From JALHFZ01 sp963674625 (lineage in GTDB: Bacteria > Synergistota > Synergistia > Synergistales > Aminobacteriaceae), in NCBI GenBank assembly GCA_963674625.2, contig CAXXXO010000001.1, positions 310,001-374,000 on the forward strand: DNA of 64,000 bases, written 5' to 3'. Below are positions 1 through 8,477 of this stretch, one piece after another (positions within the stretch are counted from its first letter, which is position 1; each line of letters opens with the position of its first letter). Position numbers and translations under genes: made by a program. The notes beneath the pieces were generated by a model, which had not been told where the DNA came from, did no database searches, and worked only from the letters and a program-made list of their open reading frames with translations.

Positions 1-36
1 GATGCGCAGGTCCGGGAAAATGTTGATCCTGAATAA
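1..36 (+). CDS. C-terminal tail of an upstream gene (partial)
   Basis: Frame 1 is open from the window edge and ends in TAA at 34-36, giving a short tail ending in DPE. The 75 bases between it and the next start are compatible with an upstream gene on the same strand. Nothing in 11 residues allows a function to be assigned; it could also be a chance open frame. Confidence 0.3.
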   Translation, partial: DAQVRENVDPE

Positions 37-111
37 ATAGAACCGACAAATAGATGAATGATTTTATTGCAGGAGGAATTGCCTGAAACCATTCCATGGG
101 AGGCTGCAAAA

Positions 112-915
112 ATGAATGATTTTGAAGGGGATATGCGGTCTTTGATCAACAGTCTTAAAGGTACTGCCGGAGTAGTTGTGTCTTCCGAAAATATAAATTT
201 CTCCTGGAATGAAAATGAATCTTTTCCGGCAGCAAGCCTGATAAAGCTTCCCATTCTTAGAGAAATGTATCAAAGAGTTCAGAAAGGGGCACTTGATCTT
301 TTTCAAGAATTGACCGTTACAGAAGAACAAAAAGTTGGCGGATTCGGCATTTTGAAAGAGATGAACAATGGGCTGAAAATCTCTTTAAAAGATATTGCTG
401 TTCTAATGATAGTGTTGAGCGACAATACGGCGACAAACATGCTTATCCGCCTTCTTGGAATGAAGGCAATTAACACAATGTGCAAACGGCTTGGAATGAC
501 CGGAACAGAATTGAATCGGATGATGATGGATTACGATTCGCCGAAGCGTGGAATAGATAATTTCACAACGCCTGGTGATATCGCTGTTTTTTTTCGGGAT
601 CTTGCTGTAAATCCTGATATATGCGACAAATACCGTGAAGAAATGATTGATATTCTGAAAAAACAGCAATGCAACAATAAACTTCCTGCAGGTTTTCCGT
701 CCGAGGCAGTAATTGCTCACAAGACAGGAGACCTTGTCGGAACGGAACATGATGCCGGGATTTTATTCGTGAGAAATCGGCAGTGCGTCATAGTTGTCCT
801 TACGAAGGATCTTCCAGAAAATGATCAAGGCATACAATTGAACAGGAAAATAGCCCGGCTTGTATATGAAGAGATGCAGAAAGAATGGAGCATGGATTCC
901 GAGAAAAGAGCATAA
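112..915 (+). CDS. Class A beta-lactamase-fold serine hydrolase without the omega-loop Glu
   Basis: A 267-residue protein of the beta-lactamase/transpeptidase fold. The three family motifs are visible: SLIK (nucleophile S42, K45), SDN (103-105) and HKTG (203-206). The omega-loop segment that reads LDRWEPELN in TEM-type enzymes reads LNRMMMDYD here, so the deacylating Glu166 is a Met (M138) and Asn170 an Asp. No signal peptide is seen, so the protein is probably cytosolic. I prefer ATG 112 over the in-frame ATG at 58 because GGGAGG sits 8 bases upstream. The next gene is a D-aminoacylase-type enzyme, which hints at D-amino-acid or peptide chemistry. It is more likely an esterase, peptidase or amidase-like hydrolase than a resistance beta-lactamase (inference). 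Confidence 0.75.
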   Translation: MNDFEGDMRSLINSLKGTAGVVVSSENINFSWNENESFPAASLIKLPILREMYQRVQKGALDLFQELTVTEEQKVGGFGILKEMNNGLKISLKDIAVLMIVLSDNTATNMLIRLLGMKAINTMCKRLGMTGTELNRMMMDYDSPKRGIDNFTTPGDIAVFFRDLAVNPDICDKYREEMIDILKKQQCNNKLPAGFPSEAVIAHKTGDLVGTEHDAGILFVRNRQCVIVVLTKDLPENDQGIQLNRKIARLVYEEMQKEWSMDSEKRA

Positions 916-1258
916 TTCCAATTCGAGGAGTGCTATATAGATTAATTATAATTTAGAATTATTTTATGCCGCGCAACTTATAGTTTCTGCTGATGGAATC
1001 TTGTAAAGAAAGAAACCAAAGGTCTGATGAATTTCTTTTTTGCTTATCTCAAGGTATGAATTTGCTAGCAAGTTTATTCCACTCCCGTTTTCAAAAACTT
1101 ATAACGACTGTTTCAAAAATTTTGGGTGAGTTGTTTTAGACCAAAGTTTAGAGATTCAATGGCACAGAAAAATCAAAGAGACAGAAAATCGTTTTTTCTT
1201 GTGGATAATCGCTTGATTTTATAAGATTGCATTTTTATTGAAAGAAGGAAAAGAAAAG
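916..1258. other. AT-rich intergenic stretch, no gene seen
   Basis: About 340 AT-rich bases between the serine hydrolase and the deacylase. I see no open frame of coding character, no clear hairpin terminator and no convincing -35/-10 pair. It presumably carries the promoter of the downstream gene. Confidence 0.5.
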
Positions 1259-2857
1259 ATGTACGATTACATTATTCGAAACGCTACGGTTGTTGATGGA
1301 GCCGGAAACGAAGCTTACCGTTCAGATGTTGCCATTATGGGGAAAATGATTTTTCGCGTTGGTTTCATTGAGAAGAACGAAGAATGCGGGGAAGAAATCG
1401 ATGCATCGGGGCTCGTTCTATCTCCCGGTTTTATCGATATGCACAGTCATACCGATCTCGAATTTTTTCGGAATCCGCCCCCGGAAGCCAAAATTCGACA
1501 AGGAGTTACTACCGAACTGCTCGGTCAGGATGGGTTTGGAACTGCCCCCGTCCGGGACGATACCCTTTCGTTGACCCGTGACCTTCTTGCAGGGCTGGAT
1601 GGTGTGTTGGCCGAGAAAGACTGGACTTGGAGAAGTTTTAAACAATATCTGGATGCTCTGGAAAAGAGACAGTTGCCGAATAACGCCGCTGTGCTCCTAG
1701 CACATGGTGCGGTGCGCATTGAAACGCTCGGTTTAAGAGAAGGACAGGCTTCAGAAAATGAAATGGCTAAAATGTGTGCTACGGTTCGCGAATGTATGGA
1801 GGACGGTGCGTTCGGCCTTTCAACAGGGCTGATTTATCCGCCTTGCGCCTATGGAGATACTGAAGAACTCATCGCATTGAACAAAGAGGTATCCAAATAC
1901 AAAGGGATCTTCGTTGTGCATCAGCGTGATGAAGGATATTATCTTTCCCGTTCATTTGATGAAGTTTCAAAAATTTCAAGAGAATCAGGAGCGCATTTGG
2001 AAATATCCCACTGGCAGGCTTATGGTAAGGTAAACTGGCCTTTGATGGACGAAGTAATGGAGAAGGCAGAAATGTTTGCCGCTGAAGGTGGCAGTTTATC
2101 CTGGGACCGATATCCCTATCTTGCCGGAAGCACTCTTCTTGCCGCGATCCTTCCTACATGGACATTTAACGAAGGGATCCCGAAGTTGGTCCGCAATCTC
2201 ATGAAACCAGAATACCGTCGGCGGATTCACGAAGATTTCACGAAAGGCTTGGATGTGTGGCATAACAGACAAATATCTGTTGGCTGGGAGAACATTATTG
2301 TTTCTGCGGTTAAACTTGAAAAAAATAAATGGATGGAAGGAAAGAGCTGTCAGCAAATCGGAGAGTTTCAAAGCAAGCAAACTCTTGATGCTGTCCTTGA
2401 ATTACTTTCAGAGGAAAATTTGGCAGTGACTATGATAAGTTTCTACGGATCTGAAAAGATCATGGAAAAAGTGATTTGTCATCCGCTCGGAACCATCGGC
2501 AGTGACGGGATTTATGGGGGGCGTCCCCATCCAAGACTCTATGGAACATTTCCCTGCTACATACGTCATTTTGTCCGTGAAAAAAAGCTGCTGAGTTTGG
2601 AGGAAGCGGTGAGGAAAATCACAAGTTATCCTGCGTTAATCTTGGGATTGCACGGAAGAGGAATTATTGGTGAAGAGAAATGGGCAGATTTGGTGCTCTT
2701 TGATCCAAATACTATAACAGATACTGCGACGTACAATAACCCGATGCAGTATCCAACGGGTATACAATATGTTTTTGTCAATGGATGTCCTGTCGTGACT
2801 CCTGATGGATATACGGGGAAATTGCCTGGGATTGTATTGAGACGAGGAAGGCCTTGA
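1259..2857 (+). CDS. N-acyl-D-amino-acid deacylase family amidohydrolase
   Basis: A 532-residue metal-dependent amidohydrolase that hydrolyses N-acyl (typically D-) amino acids or related amides. Visible family marks are the HxH metal motif (MHSHTD, H62 and H64), the HQRDEG segment, and the C-terminal IGSDG...GGRPHPR block with the catalytic Asp. The place where classical D-aminoacylases have VVGNCGFS reads LLGQDGFG, so the bridging Cys is an Asp. This marks a divergent subclass, and the substrate should not be assumed. Start ATG 1259 is chosen over an upstream in-frame TTG (1238) because AAGGA lies about 10 bases ahead. The protein is cytosolic. Codon usage is AT-richer than in the genes after 2.9 kb, suggesting a different history. 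Confidence 0.85.
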   Translation: MYDYIIRNATVVDGAGNEAYRSDVAIMGKMIFRVGFIEKNEECGEEIDASGLVLSPGFIDMHSHTDLEFFRNPPPEAKIRQGVTTELLGQDGFGTAPVRDDTLSLTRDLLAGLDGVLAEKDWTWRSFKQYLDALEKRQLPNNAAVLLAHGAVRIETLGLREGQASENEMAKMCATVRECMEDGAFGLSTGLIYPPCAYGDTEELIALNKEVSKYKGIFVVHQRDEGYYLSRSFDEVSKISRESGAHLEISHWQAYGKVNWPLMDEVMEKAEMFAAEGGSLSWDRYPYLAGSTLLAAILPTWTFNEGIPKLVRNLMKPEYRRRIHEDFTKGLDVWHNRQISVGWENIIVSAVKLEKNKWMEGKSCQQIGEFQSKQTLDAVLELLSEENLAVTMISFYGSEKIMEKVICHPLGTIGSDGIYGGRPHPRLYGTFPCYIRHFVREKKLLSLEEAVRKITSYPALILGLHGRGIIGEEKWADLVLFDPNTITDTATYNNPMQYPTGIQYVFVNGCPVVTPDGYTGKLPGIVLRRGRP

Positions 2858-2941
2858 TCTGGCTGATTGTAATATGTCCACGGTGTCTATACTATAAGGC
2901 ATACAAAGTAACATGAGAACAATAAAAGGGAGCGGGATACA

Positions 2942-3502
2942 GTGGCTTATATAAAGTACCTGTCTCAGGAGGAGATTCCCGAAAATCAGCGGGTCGCCGA
3001 TACCGACAACATCATCCAGATCCACGGCGTCCATGGAAAAGTCATGAAGGGGCACTACGACCTGTATATAGAGGTGATGCGGAAACGGAGCCCCCTCAGC
3101 CGGATTCAGAGGGAGCAGATCGCCGTGGCCGTCTCCGCGTACAACGGATGTCTCTACTGAATCACCCATCACGAAGCGGGGCTTCGTGGACTGCTGGAGA
3201 AGGACGGCCGGACAGGTGAGGAGCAGGACCGCCTGCTTGAGGCTTTGAAATCGGATTATAAAAAAGCGGACCTGCCTTCGGCCGATCGGGCGATGCTGGA
3301 CTACGCACTGAAGCTCACTGCCCGCCCGCAGAAGATGAATGCACGGGATGTGGAGATTCTTCGGGCGGAGGGGCTCGACGACAGGGCGATCCATGACCTG
3401 TGCGCGGTCACGGCCTATTTCGCCTTCGTCAACCGGATGGCCGACGGACTGGGCGTGGAGCTCGAAGAGCGATGGGGCAGGGAAGGAGAGGAAAGACCAT
3501 GA
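2942..3502 (+). CDS. AhpD-like carboxymuconolactone decarboxylase-family protein, probable selenoprotein (UGA = Sec73)
   Basis: The frame starts at GTG 2942 behind AAGGGAGCGG, meets TGA at 3158-3160, and stays open in the same frame to TGA 3500-3502, giving 186 residues if TGA is read through. This is the usual length for peroxidase-related AhpD-like proteins. The AhpD signature E-x11-C-x2-C-x3-H is matched exactly as E58, C70, codon 73 and H77, with TGA replacing the second, peroxidatic-pair Cys (NGCLY-U-ITHH). A perfect hairpin begins 9 bases after the TGA. Together these argue for selenocysteine rather than a nonsense mutation. The expected role is thiol/selenol peroxidase or disulfide reductase activity. 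The stop codon overlaps the iorA start (ATGA), so expression is probably coupled to the oxygen-sensitive IorAB. Alternative: a recent nonsense pseudogene, less likely given the position. Confidence 0.8.
3161..3190 (+). promoter_or_regulatory. Candidate bacterial SECIS hairpin
   Basis: CACGAAGC (3170-3177) pairs perfectly with GCTTCGTG (3181-3188) around a GGG triloop, or 7 bp with loop CGGGG. The apical loop starts 17 nt after the UGA and is G-rich. Bacterial SECIS elements lie just 3' of the UGA inside the coding region, with an apical-loop G at roughly this distance (known for the class). SelB binding is inferred. Confidence 0.65.
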
Positions 3503-5271
3503 GAGAACTGCTTACGGGAAACGAGGCTGTGGCGAGGGGAGCATGGGAGGCGGGGTGCCACGTGGCGGCCGCCTATCCCGGAACCCCGAGCACGGAGATC
3601 CTTGAAAATCTCGCCGGGTACGACGGGGTCTACTGCGAATGGTCTCCCAACGAAAAAGTTGCGCTGGAGGTGGCCGCGGGTGCGTCAATGGCCGGAGCCC
3701 GCTCCCTGTGCGCCATGAAGCACGTGGGGCTGAACGTCGCCGCCGATCCTTTCTTCACCATGGCCTACATAGGGGTGAACGGAGGGCTCGTGGTGGTGGA
3801 CGCCGACGACCCGGGGCTGCACAGCTCCCAGAACGAACAGGACAACCGCTGGTACGCCCTTCATGCCAAGGTCCCCATGCTCGAGCCGACGGACAGCCAG
3901 GAATGCCTCGACTTCACGAAGGCGGCCTTCGCCCTCTCGGAAAAATTCGATACCCCGGTGCTCCTGCGCCTGACCACCCGAATCTGCCACAGCAAGGGAG
4001 CGGTGGAGACGGGAGAACGGACGGAACTTCCGGTGAAGGAATATGTCCGAAACCCAGGGAAGAACGCCATGCTTCCTGCGGCGGCACGGGTGAAGCATGC
4101 TCTGGCAGAGGAACGGCTCCTCAAGCTTCAGGAATACAACGAGACCTCTCCCTTCAATACGGTCGTCCCGGGGGACGGTCCCCTCGGGGTCATCGCCACG
4201 GGAATCGGCTTTCAGCACGCCCGGGAGGCCCTCGGGGACCGGGCGTCCTACCTGAAGATAGGGATGACCTGGCCTCTTCCGATGAAGCTCATGGCCGACT
4301 TCGCCTCGTCGGTGAAGACCTTGCTGTGGGTCGTTGAGGAGAACGATCCCTTCGTGGAGACTGCCCTTCTGAGTGCAGGCATTCCCTGCAGGGGAAAAGG
4401 CCTTCTGCCCATCGTGGGAGAACTGTCTCCCGCAATCGTGGCGAAGGCCATCCTCGGAGAAGAAAATCCATCGGGACCCGAAGCTGGAATTCCCGTCCCT
4501 GACCGGCCGCCCCTTCTCTGCGCCGGCTGCCCCCACCGGGGCCTCTTCTATGCCCTGAGCGAGAAGAAGGATACAGCGGTCATGGGCGATATCGGCTGCT
4601 ACGGCCTCGGCTCCCTTCCTCCCCTCAACGTGGGGGAGAGCACCATCTGCATGGGAGCCGGCTTCTCGGCGGCCATCGGTTTTCAGAAAGCTGACGAGCG
4701 GGCCGGACGAACCCGGAAAGTTTTCGGAATCCTGGGCGACTCGACCTTTTTCCACTCGGGTATTACGGGGCTGATCGACGCAGTGGTGAACAAGTCGAAG
4801 GCGGCCTTCGTCATCATGGACAACCGCATCACCGCCATGACGGGGCAGCAGGAAAACCCCGGGACGGGAAGAACCCTCGGGGGAGACGAGACCGTCGCCC
4901 TCGACATCGGCACTCTCTGCGCGGCCTGCGGAGTGAAGGAGGAGAACATCCACAAAGTGGACCCCTACGATCTCGCCGCCTCCCGAAAGGCGGTTCAGGC
5001 AGTCATGGACACGCCCGAGACTGCGGTGATCCTGACGACCCGACCCTGCGCCCTTCTCCGGGATGTGCGGAGTGAACGGGCGGGCATGGTCTGCGTGGTG
5101 GATCCGGAGAAATGCGTCCTCTGCCTCTCGTGCCTCAAGCCGGGATGTCCGGCCATCACGAAAACTGACGGAATGATCGCCATCGACCCCTTTTTCTGCA
5201 ACGCCTGCGGCCTCTGCCTGCAGCTCTGCCCGACCGGGGCGATTACGAAGGGGGCGATCGGCCATGAATAG
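3499..5271 (+). CDS. iorA: Indolepyruvate:ferredoxin oxidoreductase, alpha subunit
   Basis: A 590-residue large subunit of the TPP-dependent enzyme that oxidatively decarboxylates aryl (indole-, phenyl-) pyruvates to acyl-CoA, reducing ferredoxin in amino-acid fermentation. The N-terminal pyrimidine-binding region begins TGNEAVARGAWEAG. The central TPP-binding part has CAGCPHRG and GDIGCYGLG. The C-terminus carries two cluster motifs, C539-x2-C542-x2-C545-x4-C550 and C567-x2-C570-x2-C573-x3-C577. An earlier in-frame start would run into the AhpD gene. ATG 3499 follows GGAAGGAGAGGAAAG and overlaps the preceding stop by ATGA. iorB follows with an 8-base overlap. The protein is cytoplasmic and oxygen-sensitive. 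Confidence 0.95.
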   Translation: MRELLTGNEAVARGAWEAGCHVAAAYPGTPSTEILENLAGYDGVYCEWSPNEKVALEVAAGASMAGARSLCAMKHVGLNVAADPFFTMAYIGVNGGLVVVDADDPGLHSSQNEQDNRWYALHAKVPMLEPTDSQECLDFTKAAFALSEKFDTPVLLRLTTRICHSKGAVETGERTELPVKEYVRNPGKNAMLPAAARVKHALAEERLLKLQEYNETSPFNTVVPGDGPLGVIATGIGFQHAREALGDRASYLKIGMTWPLPMKLMADFASSVKTLLWVVEENDPFVETALLSAGIPCRGKGLLPIVGELSPAIVAKAILGEENPSGPEAGIPVPDRPPLLCAGCPHRGLFYALSEKKDTAVMGDIGCYGLGSLPPLNVGESTICMGAGFSAAIGFQKADERAGRTRKVFGILGDSTFFHSGITGLIDAVVNKSKAAFVIMDNRITAMTGQQENPGTGRTLGGDETVALDIGTLCAACGVKEENIHKVDPYDLAASRKAVQAVMDTPETAVILTTRPCALLRDVRSERAGMVCVVDPEKCVLCLSCLKPGCPAITKTDGMIAIDPFFCNACGLCLQLCPTGAITKGAIGHE

Positions 5272-5854
5272 CAACAAAAATACGAGCGTTCTGATCGTAG
5301 GGGTTGGAGGGCAGGGGATACTTCTCGCCGGGAAGATCCTCTCCGAAGGGCTGCTTTCCTTCGGAGAGGATGTGAAAATGTCGGAGATCCACGGCATGGC
5401 CCAGCGGGGGGGAAGCGTCTCAACCCACATCCGTTTCGGCAGGCAGGTTTACTCTCCCGTTATCGACCGGGGAGGGGCAGACCTCATCGTCGCCTTTGAA
5501 AAAGTCGAGGCTCTGCGGTGGCTTCCCTGGCTTTCTCCCCGGGGAACCCTTCTCGTCAACAGCGAGGAGATCTGTTCCATGCCGGTAATCCTGGGACGGC
5601 AGGTCTATCCGCCCCGGCTCGAAGAGATCTTTCCGACCCTCGCTGCATCCGTCAAAGTTCTCGAGGCATCGAAAATCGCCCGGGAGGTTGGTGAACCCCG
5701 CTCGGCGAACATGGTCCTGCTGGGCGCTGCCGTCTCTCTCCTGGGGCTGGAAGAGAGGGAATGGGGGAGAGTCCTTCCGAAGTGGCTTCCCCGGCAGGGA
5801 GTGAAGAAGAACGAGGAAGCATTTGCCCGGGGAATAGAGGCCCTGAAGGCATAA
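5264..5854 (+). CDS. iorB: Indolepyruvate:ferredoxin oxidoreductase, beta subunit
   Basis: A 196-residue small subunit of IorAB, normal length. It starts with the glycine-rich VGVGGQGILLAGKILSE segment typical of the gamma-type domain of 2-oxoacid:ferredoxin oxidoreductases, followed by EIHGMAQRGGSVSTHIR, which is characteristic of IorB. It overlaps the end of iorA by 8 bases, so the two are translationally coupled and presumably made in equal amounts. No cluster-binding cysteines are expected or seen in this subunit. Confidence 0.95.
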   Translation: MNSNKNTSVLIVGVGGQGILLAGKILSEGLLSFGEDVKMSEIHGMAQRGGSVSTHIRFGRQVYSPVIDRGGADLIVAFEKVEALRWLPWLSPRGTLLVNSEEICSMPVILGRQVYPPRLEEIFPTLAASVKVLEASKIAREVGEPRSANMVLLGAAVSLLGLEEREWGRVLPKWLPRQGVKKNEEAFARGIEALKA

Positions 5855-5924
5855 ATGCAGAATACAGGATATTAGGATATACTGTGAGCCTGAAAATATT
5901 TGAAACCGGAAGGTGAGAGAAAAA

Positions 5925-7340
5925 ATGCCTTCAGAGAAATCAGGCTCTCCGGAGCTCTCCAGAAATATCGTTCTTGCAGTGGCCGCACTCACGGCCTTCC
6001 TGCCTCCCTTCATGCTGTCGGCGGTCAATCTGGCCCTGCCCGCCATTTCGAAGACCTACGCCGCGAGTGCCGTCTGGCTGAGCTGGGTTGCCGTCTCCTA
6101 TCTCCTTTCCTCGGCGGTCTTTCTCGTGCCGGCGGGGAAGATGGGGGACATATGGGGAAGAAAAAAGGTCCTCCTGGCGGGAACCTGGACCTTTCTTCTT
6201 TCCTCCTTTCTCTGCCCCTTCGCGCCGAACATGCCCGTCTTCCTGCTTCTGAGAAGCGTCCAGGGGGTGGGCGGCGCTCTCATGCTGACCATGGGAATGG
6301 CCATCCTCACCTCGGTCTTCCCCTCCCACCAGAGGGGAAAAGCCCTCGGGGTGAACGTTGCCGCAGTCTACATGGGCTCCTCTGCTGGCCCCTTTATCGG
6401 GGGCTTCTTCATCTCCTTCTTCGGCTGGACCTCCGTCTTCTACATCAACGCCCTTCTGGCGGGGCTTTCCATCGGGCTGCTGGTGAAATTCGTCCCCTTT
6501 GAATGGAAAGAGGGAGGGAGCAAGAGCATCGATATTCCGGGAAGCCTTCTCTACGGTCTGTCCCTGGTATCCATCATGTACGGGGCTTCAATTCTTCCCT
6601 CCCTGGAGGGTGGAGTCCTCCTCGGGCTCGGAGGAGGGACCTTTCTTCTCTTTCTCCGGAGGATGCTCAGGTCGGAGGACCCTCTCTTCGATGTCCGTCT
6701 CTTCTCCGGAAATCGGGTTTTCGCCTTTTCGAACATCGCCGCCCTGATCAACTACGCGGCGACCTACTCCGTGGCCTTTCTGCTGAGCCTCTATCTTCAG
6801 TACATCAAGGGGATGACCCCGTCGGAGGCCGGAAGCATCATGATGATTCAGCCCCTCCTCCAGGCACTTTTTTCCCCCTTTGCAGGCAGGCTCTCCGACC
6901 GGATAGAGCCAGGGCTGCTGGCCTCGGCGGGGATGTTCTCCACGGGGCTCGGCCTTGCCCTCTTCGCCTTTCTCGGACGAAACACCCCCCTGCCCTTCAT
7001 CGTGAGCGCCCTGGTGCTTCTCGGGGTGGGCTTCGCCTTCTTCTCCTCTCCAAACACCAACGCCATCATGGGGTCCGTGCCCGCCCGATTCTACGGCGTC
7101 GCCTCGGGATCGGTGGGGACCATGAGGGTCCTGGGCCAGATGTCCAGCATGACGGTGATCACTATAATATTCGCCTCCCTCCTCGGAAAGGAGGCCGTAA
7201 CCCCCGCCCTTTACGGCGTCTTCCTCACGGCCGTGCGGATCTGTTTTTCCATCTCCGCGGCGGTGTGCTTTCTGGGAGTCTTCTTCTCGTGGTTCCGGGG
7301 CAGCCTTCACGAAAGAAAAGAGACACCCGAACAGGTCTGA
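5925..7340 (+). CDS. MFS transporter, DHA2-type drug/solute exporter
   Basis: A 471-residue integral membrane protein with about 14 hydrophobic segments, the size and layout of the 14-TM DHA2 branch of the major facilitator superfamily. The motif-A-like loop GKMGDIWGRKKVLL after TM2 and a repeat-like loop GRLSDRIEPG in the second half are visible. Start ATG 5925 is chosen over GTG 5913 because GGAAGGTGAG lies directly upstream. It follows iorB by 70 bases on the same strand and may be co-transcribed. Substrate cannot be read from sequence; export of an aromatic metabolite is a guess from context only. Confidence 0.85.
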   Translation: MPSEKSGSPELSRNIVLAVAALTAFLPPFMLSAVNLALPAISKTYAASAVWLSWVAVSYLLSSAVFLVPAGKMGDIWGRKKVLLAGTWTFLLSSFLCPFAPNMPVFLLLRSVQGVGGALMLTMGMAILTSVFPSHQRGKALGVNVAAVYMGSSAGPFIGGFFISFFGWTSVFYINALLAGLSIGLLVKFVPFEWKEGGSKSIDIPGSLLYGLSLVSIMYGASILPSLEGGVLLGLGGGTFLLFLRRMLRSEDPLFDVRLFSGNRVFAFSNIAALINYAATYSVAFLLSLYLQYIKGMTPSEAGSIMMIQPLLQALFSPFAGRLSDRIEPGLLASAGMFSTGLGLALFAFLGRNTPLPFIVSALVLLGVGFAFFSSPNTNAIMGSVPARFYGVASGSVGTMRVLGQMSSMTVITIIFASLLGKEAVTPALYGVFLTAVRICFSISAAVCFLGVFFSWFRGSLHERKETPEQV

Positions 7341-7421
7341 GGCCGCCCCGGCCTTTTGAAAAAAACTCTCTTTTGGGATACTATAGAGCCGCAGCGGCAC
7401 GAATGAGAGGGGGACAGGGAA

Positions 7422-7919
7422 ATGATAGACTTCGCCCAGGGATGCTCCTACGATGAATATCTTCAGAAGGGGTACGAGGAAGAACGGGAAAGACAGCAGA
7501 AGGCCGGGGAGCACACGGTCTTCACTCCCGAATTCGAGGCTGCCTGCAGAGGAGTGAGCAGACGGCTGAAACTTGCGGTCTTCGCCGAGATCTACTGCCC
7601 GGACACCGTGGTGACCATGCCTTTCGTCTGCCGGATGGCCGAGCTGAACCCGCTCGTCGAGATTTCCATATTCGAACGGAGCCCCTTCGAGACTGTTCTC
7701 AAGGAGTATTCGGGCACGGCCCGCATACCCACCCTCCTTTTTTTCGACGAAAACGGAAGTCTCCTCGGAAGCTACGTTGAACTTCCGGCGGATCTGAAGA
7801 CCGGGATAGAGAAGGATCCATCCCGGCAGAAAGCCCTGGTCCTCGATCTCCGGCGGGGGAAATACAACGACCTGATTCAGAAGGAACTTGCCGCCCTCCT
7901 TTCCTCTTTCGCGGATTGA
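7422..7919 (+). CDS. Thioredoxin-like fold protein
   Basis: A 165-residue soluble protein. A thioredoxin-type core is visible: a beta strand LAVFAEIYCPDT (about 50-61), and the cis-Pro loop ARIPTLLFFDENG (about 105-117). The active-site position has a single Cys (YCPDT) rather than CxxC, so a classic dithiol exchange is not expected. It resembles the thioredoxin_9-like family of small proteins with lone-Cys active sites. The N-terminus is a charged helix. ATG 7422 follows GGGGGACAGGGAA. It lies between the MFS gene and the chromate-transporter pair on the same strand. Confidence 0.65.
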   Translation: MIDFAQGCSYDEYLQKGYEEERERQQKAGEHTVFTPEFEAACRGVSRRLKLAVFAEIYCPDTVVTMPFVCRMAELNPLVEISIFERSPFETVLKEYSGTARIPTLLFFDENGSLLGSYVELPADLKTGIEKDPSRQKALVLDLRRGKYNDLIQKELAALLSSFAD

Positions 7920-7949
7920 GAAAGAACCCTCCCTGAAGGGAGAAACTCC

Positions 7950-8477
7950 ATGTCCATGCTCTCGCTCTTTTTTCTTTTCTTTCGTATGGGCGCCTTCACC
8001 TTCGGCGGAGGAATCGTCATGATCGGTTTTCTCGAAAGGGAACTCCGGGATACCGGCAGTCTTTCAACCGGGGAGATCACCGAGATGATCGTCTACGCTA
8101 CCGCCTTTCCGGGGCCTATCGCCGTGAATGTCGCCTGGCTGGCCGGGAAAAAACTCGCCGGAACCCGGGGGTCGATTCTTGCCGTCCTCGGCACGAGCCT
8201 GCCTCCCTTTCTCGCCATCCTCCTTATTTCTCACTTTCTTCTCTCCTCGGTTCATACCCCGTCCGTCACGGCTTTTTTTCTCGGGGCATCCTGCGCGGTG
8301 GCGGTCATCATCGGGCAGGTGGTCTACGGCATGGCGAAGATCACCGTCATGGACGGCTGGAAAGACTTTTCCGCCTTCCTGCTGGTGGTCGTTCTCCTGA
8401 TGGGGCTTCGTCTCTCTCCATTTCTGGCCCTCGGCAGCGGCATCCTCCTTCGCCTGGCCCTCGGGGTGAAAGCGTGA
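7950..8477 (+). CDS. Chromate transporter, single CHR domain (first half)
   Basis: A 175-residue membrane protein with one CHR domain. The N-terminal signature FRMGAFTFGGGIVMIG and the segment VYATAFPGPIAVNVAWLAG are typical. Fused ChrA proteins carry two such domains in about 400 residues; here the halves are separate adjacent genes that presumably form an antiparallel heterodimer. Anion (chromate or sulfate-like) transport is the family function, with the real substrate unknown. It follows AAGGGAGAAACTCC, and its stop overlaps the next gene. Confidence 0.85.
   Translation: MSMLSLFFLFFRMGAFTFGGGIVMIGFLERELRDTGSLSTGEITEMIVYATAFPGPIAVNVAWLAGKKLAGTRGSILAVLGTSLPPFLAILLISHFLLSSVHTPSVTAFFLGASCAVAVIIGQVVYGMAKITVMDGWKDFSAFLLVVVLLMGLRLSPFLALGSGILLRLALGVKA

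Noticed and set aside
3685..5430. Long open frame antisense to iorA/iorB
   Set aside because: GC-rich shadow frame with low-complexity, Arg/Gly-rich translation and no family match; the plus strand has two clear enzymes.
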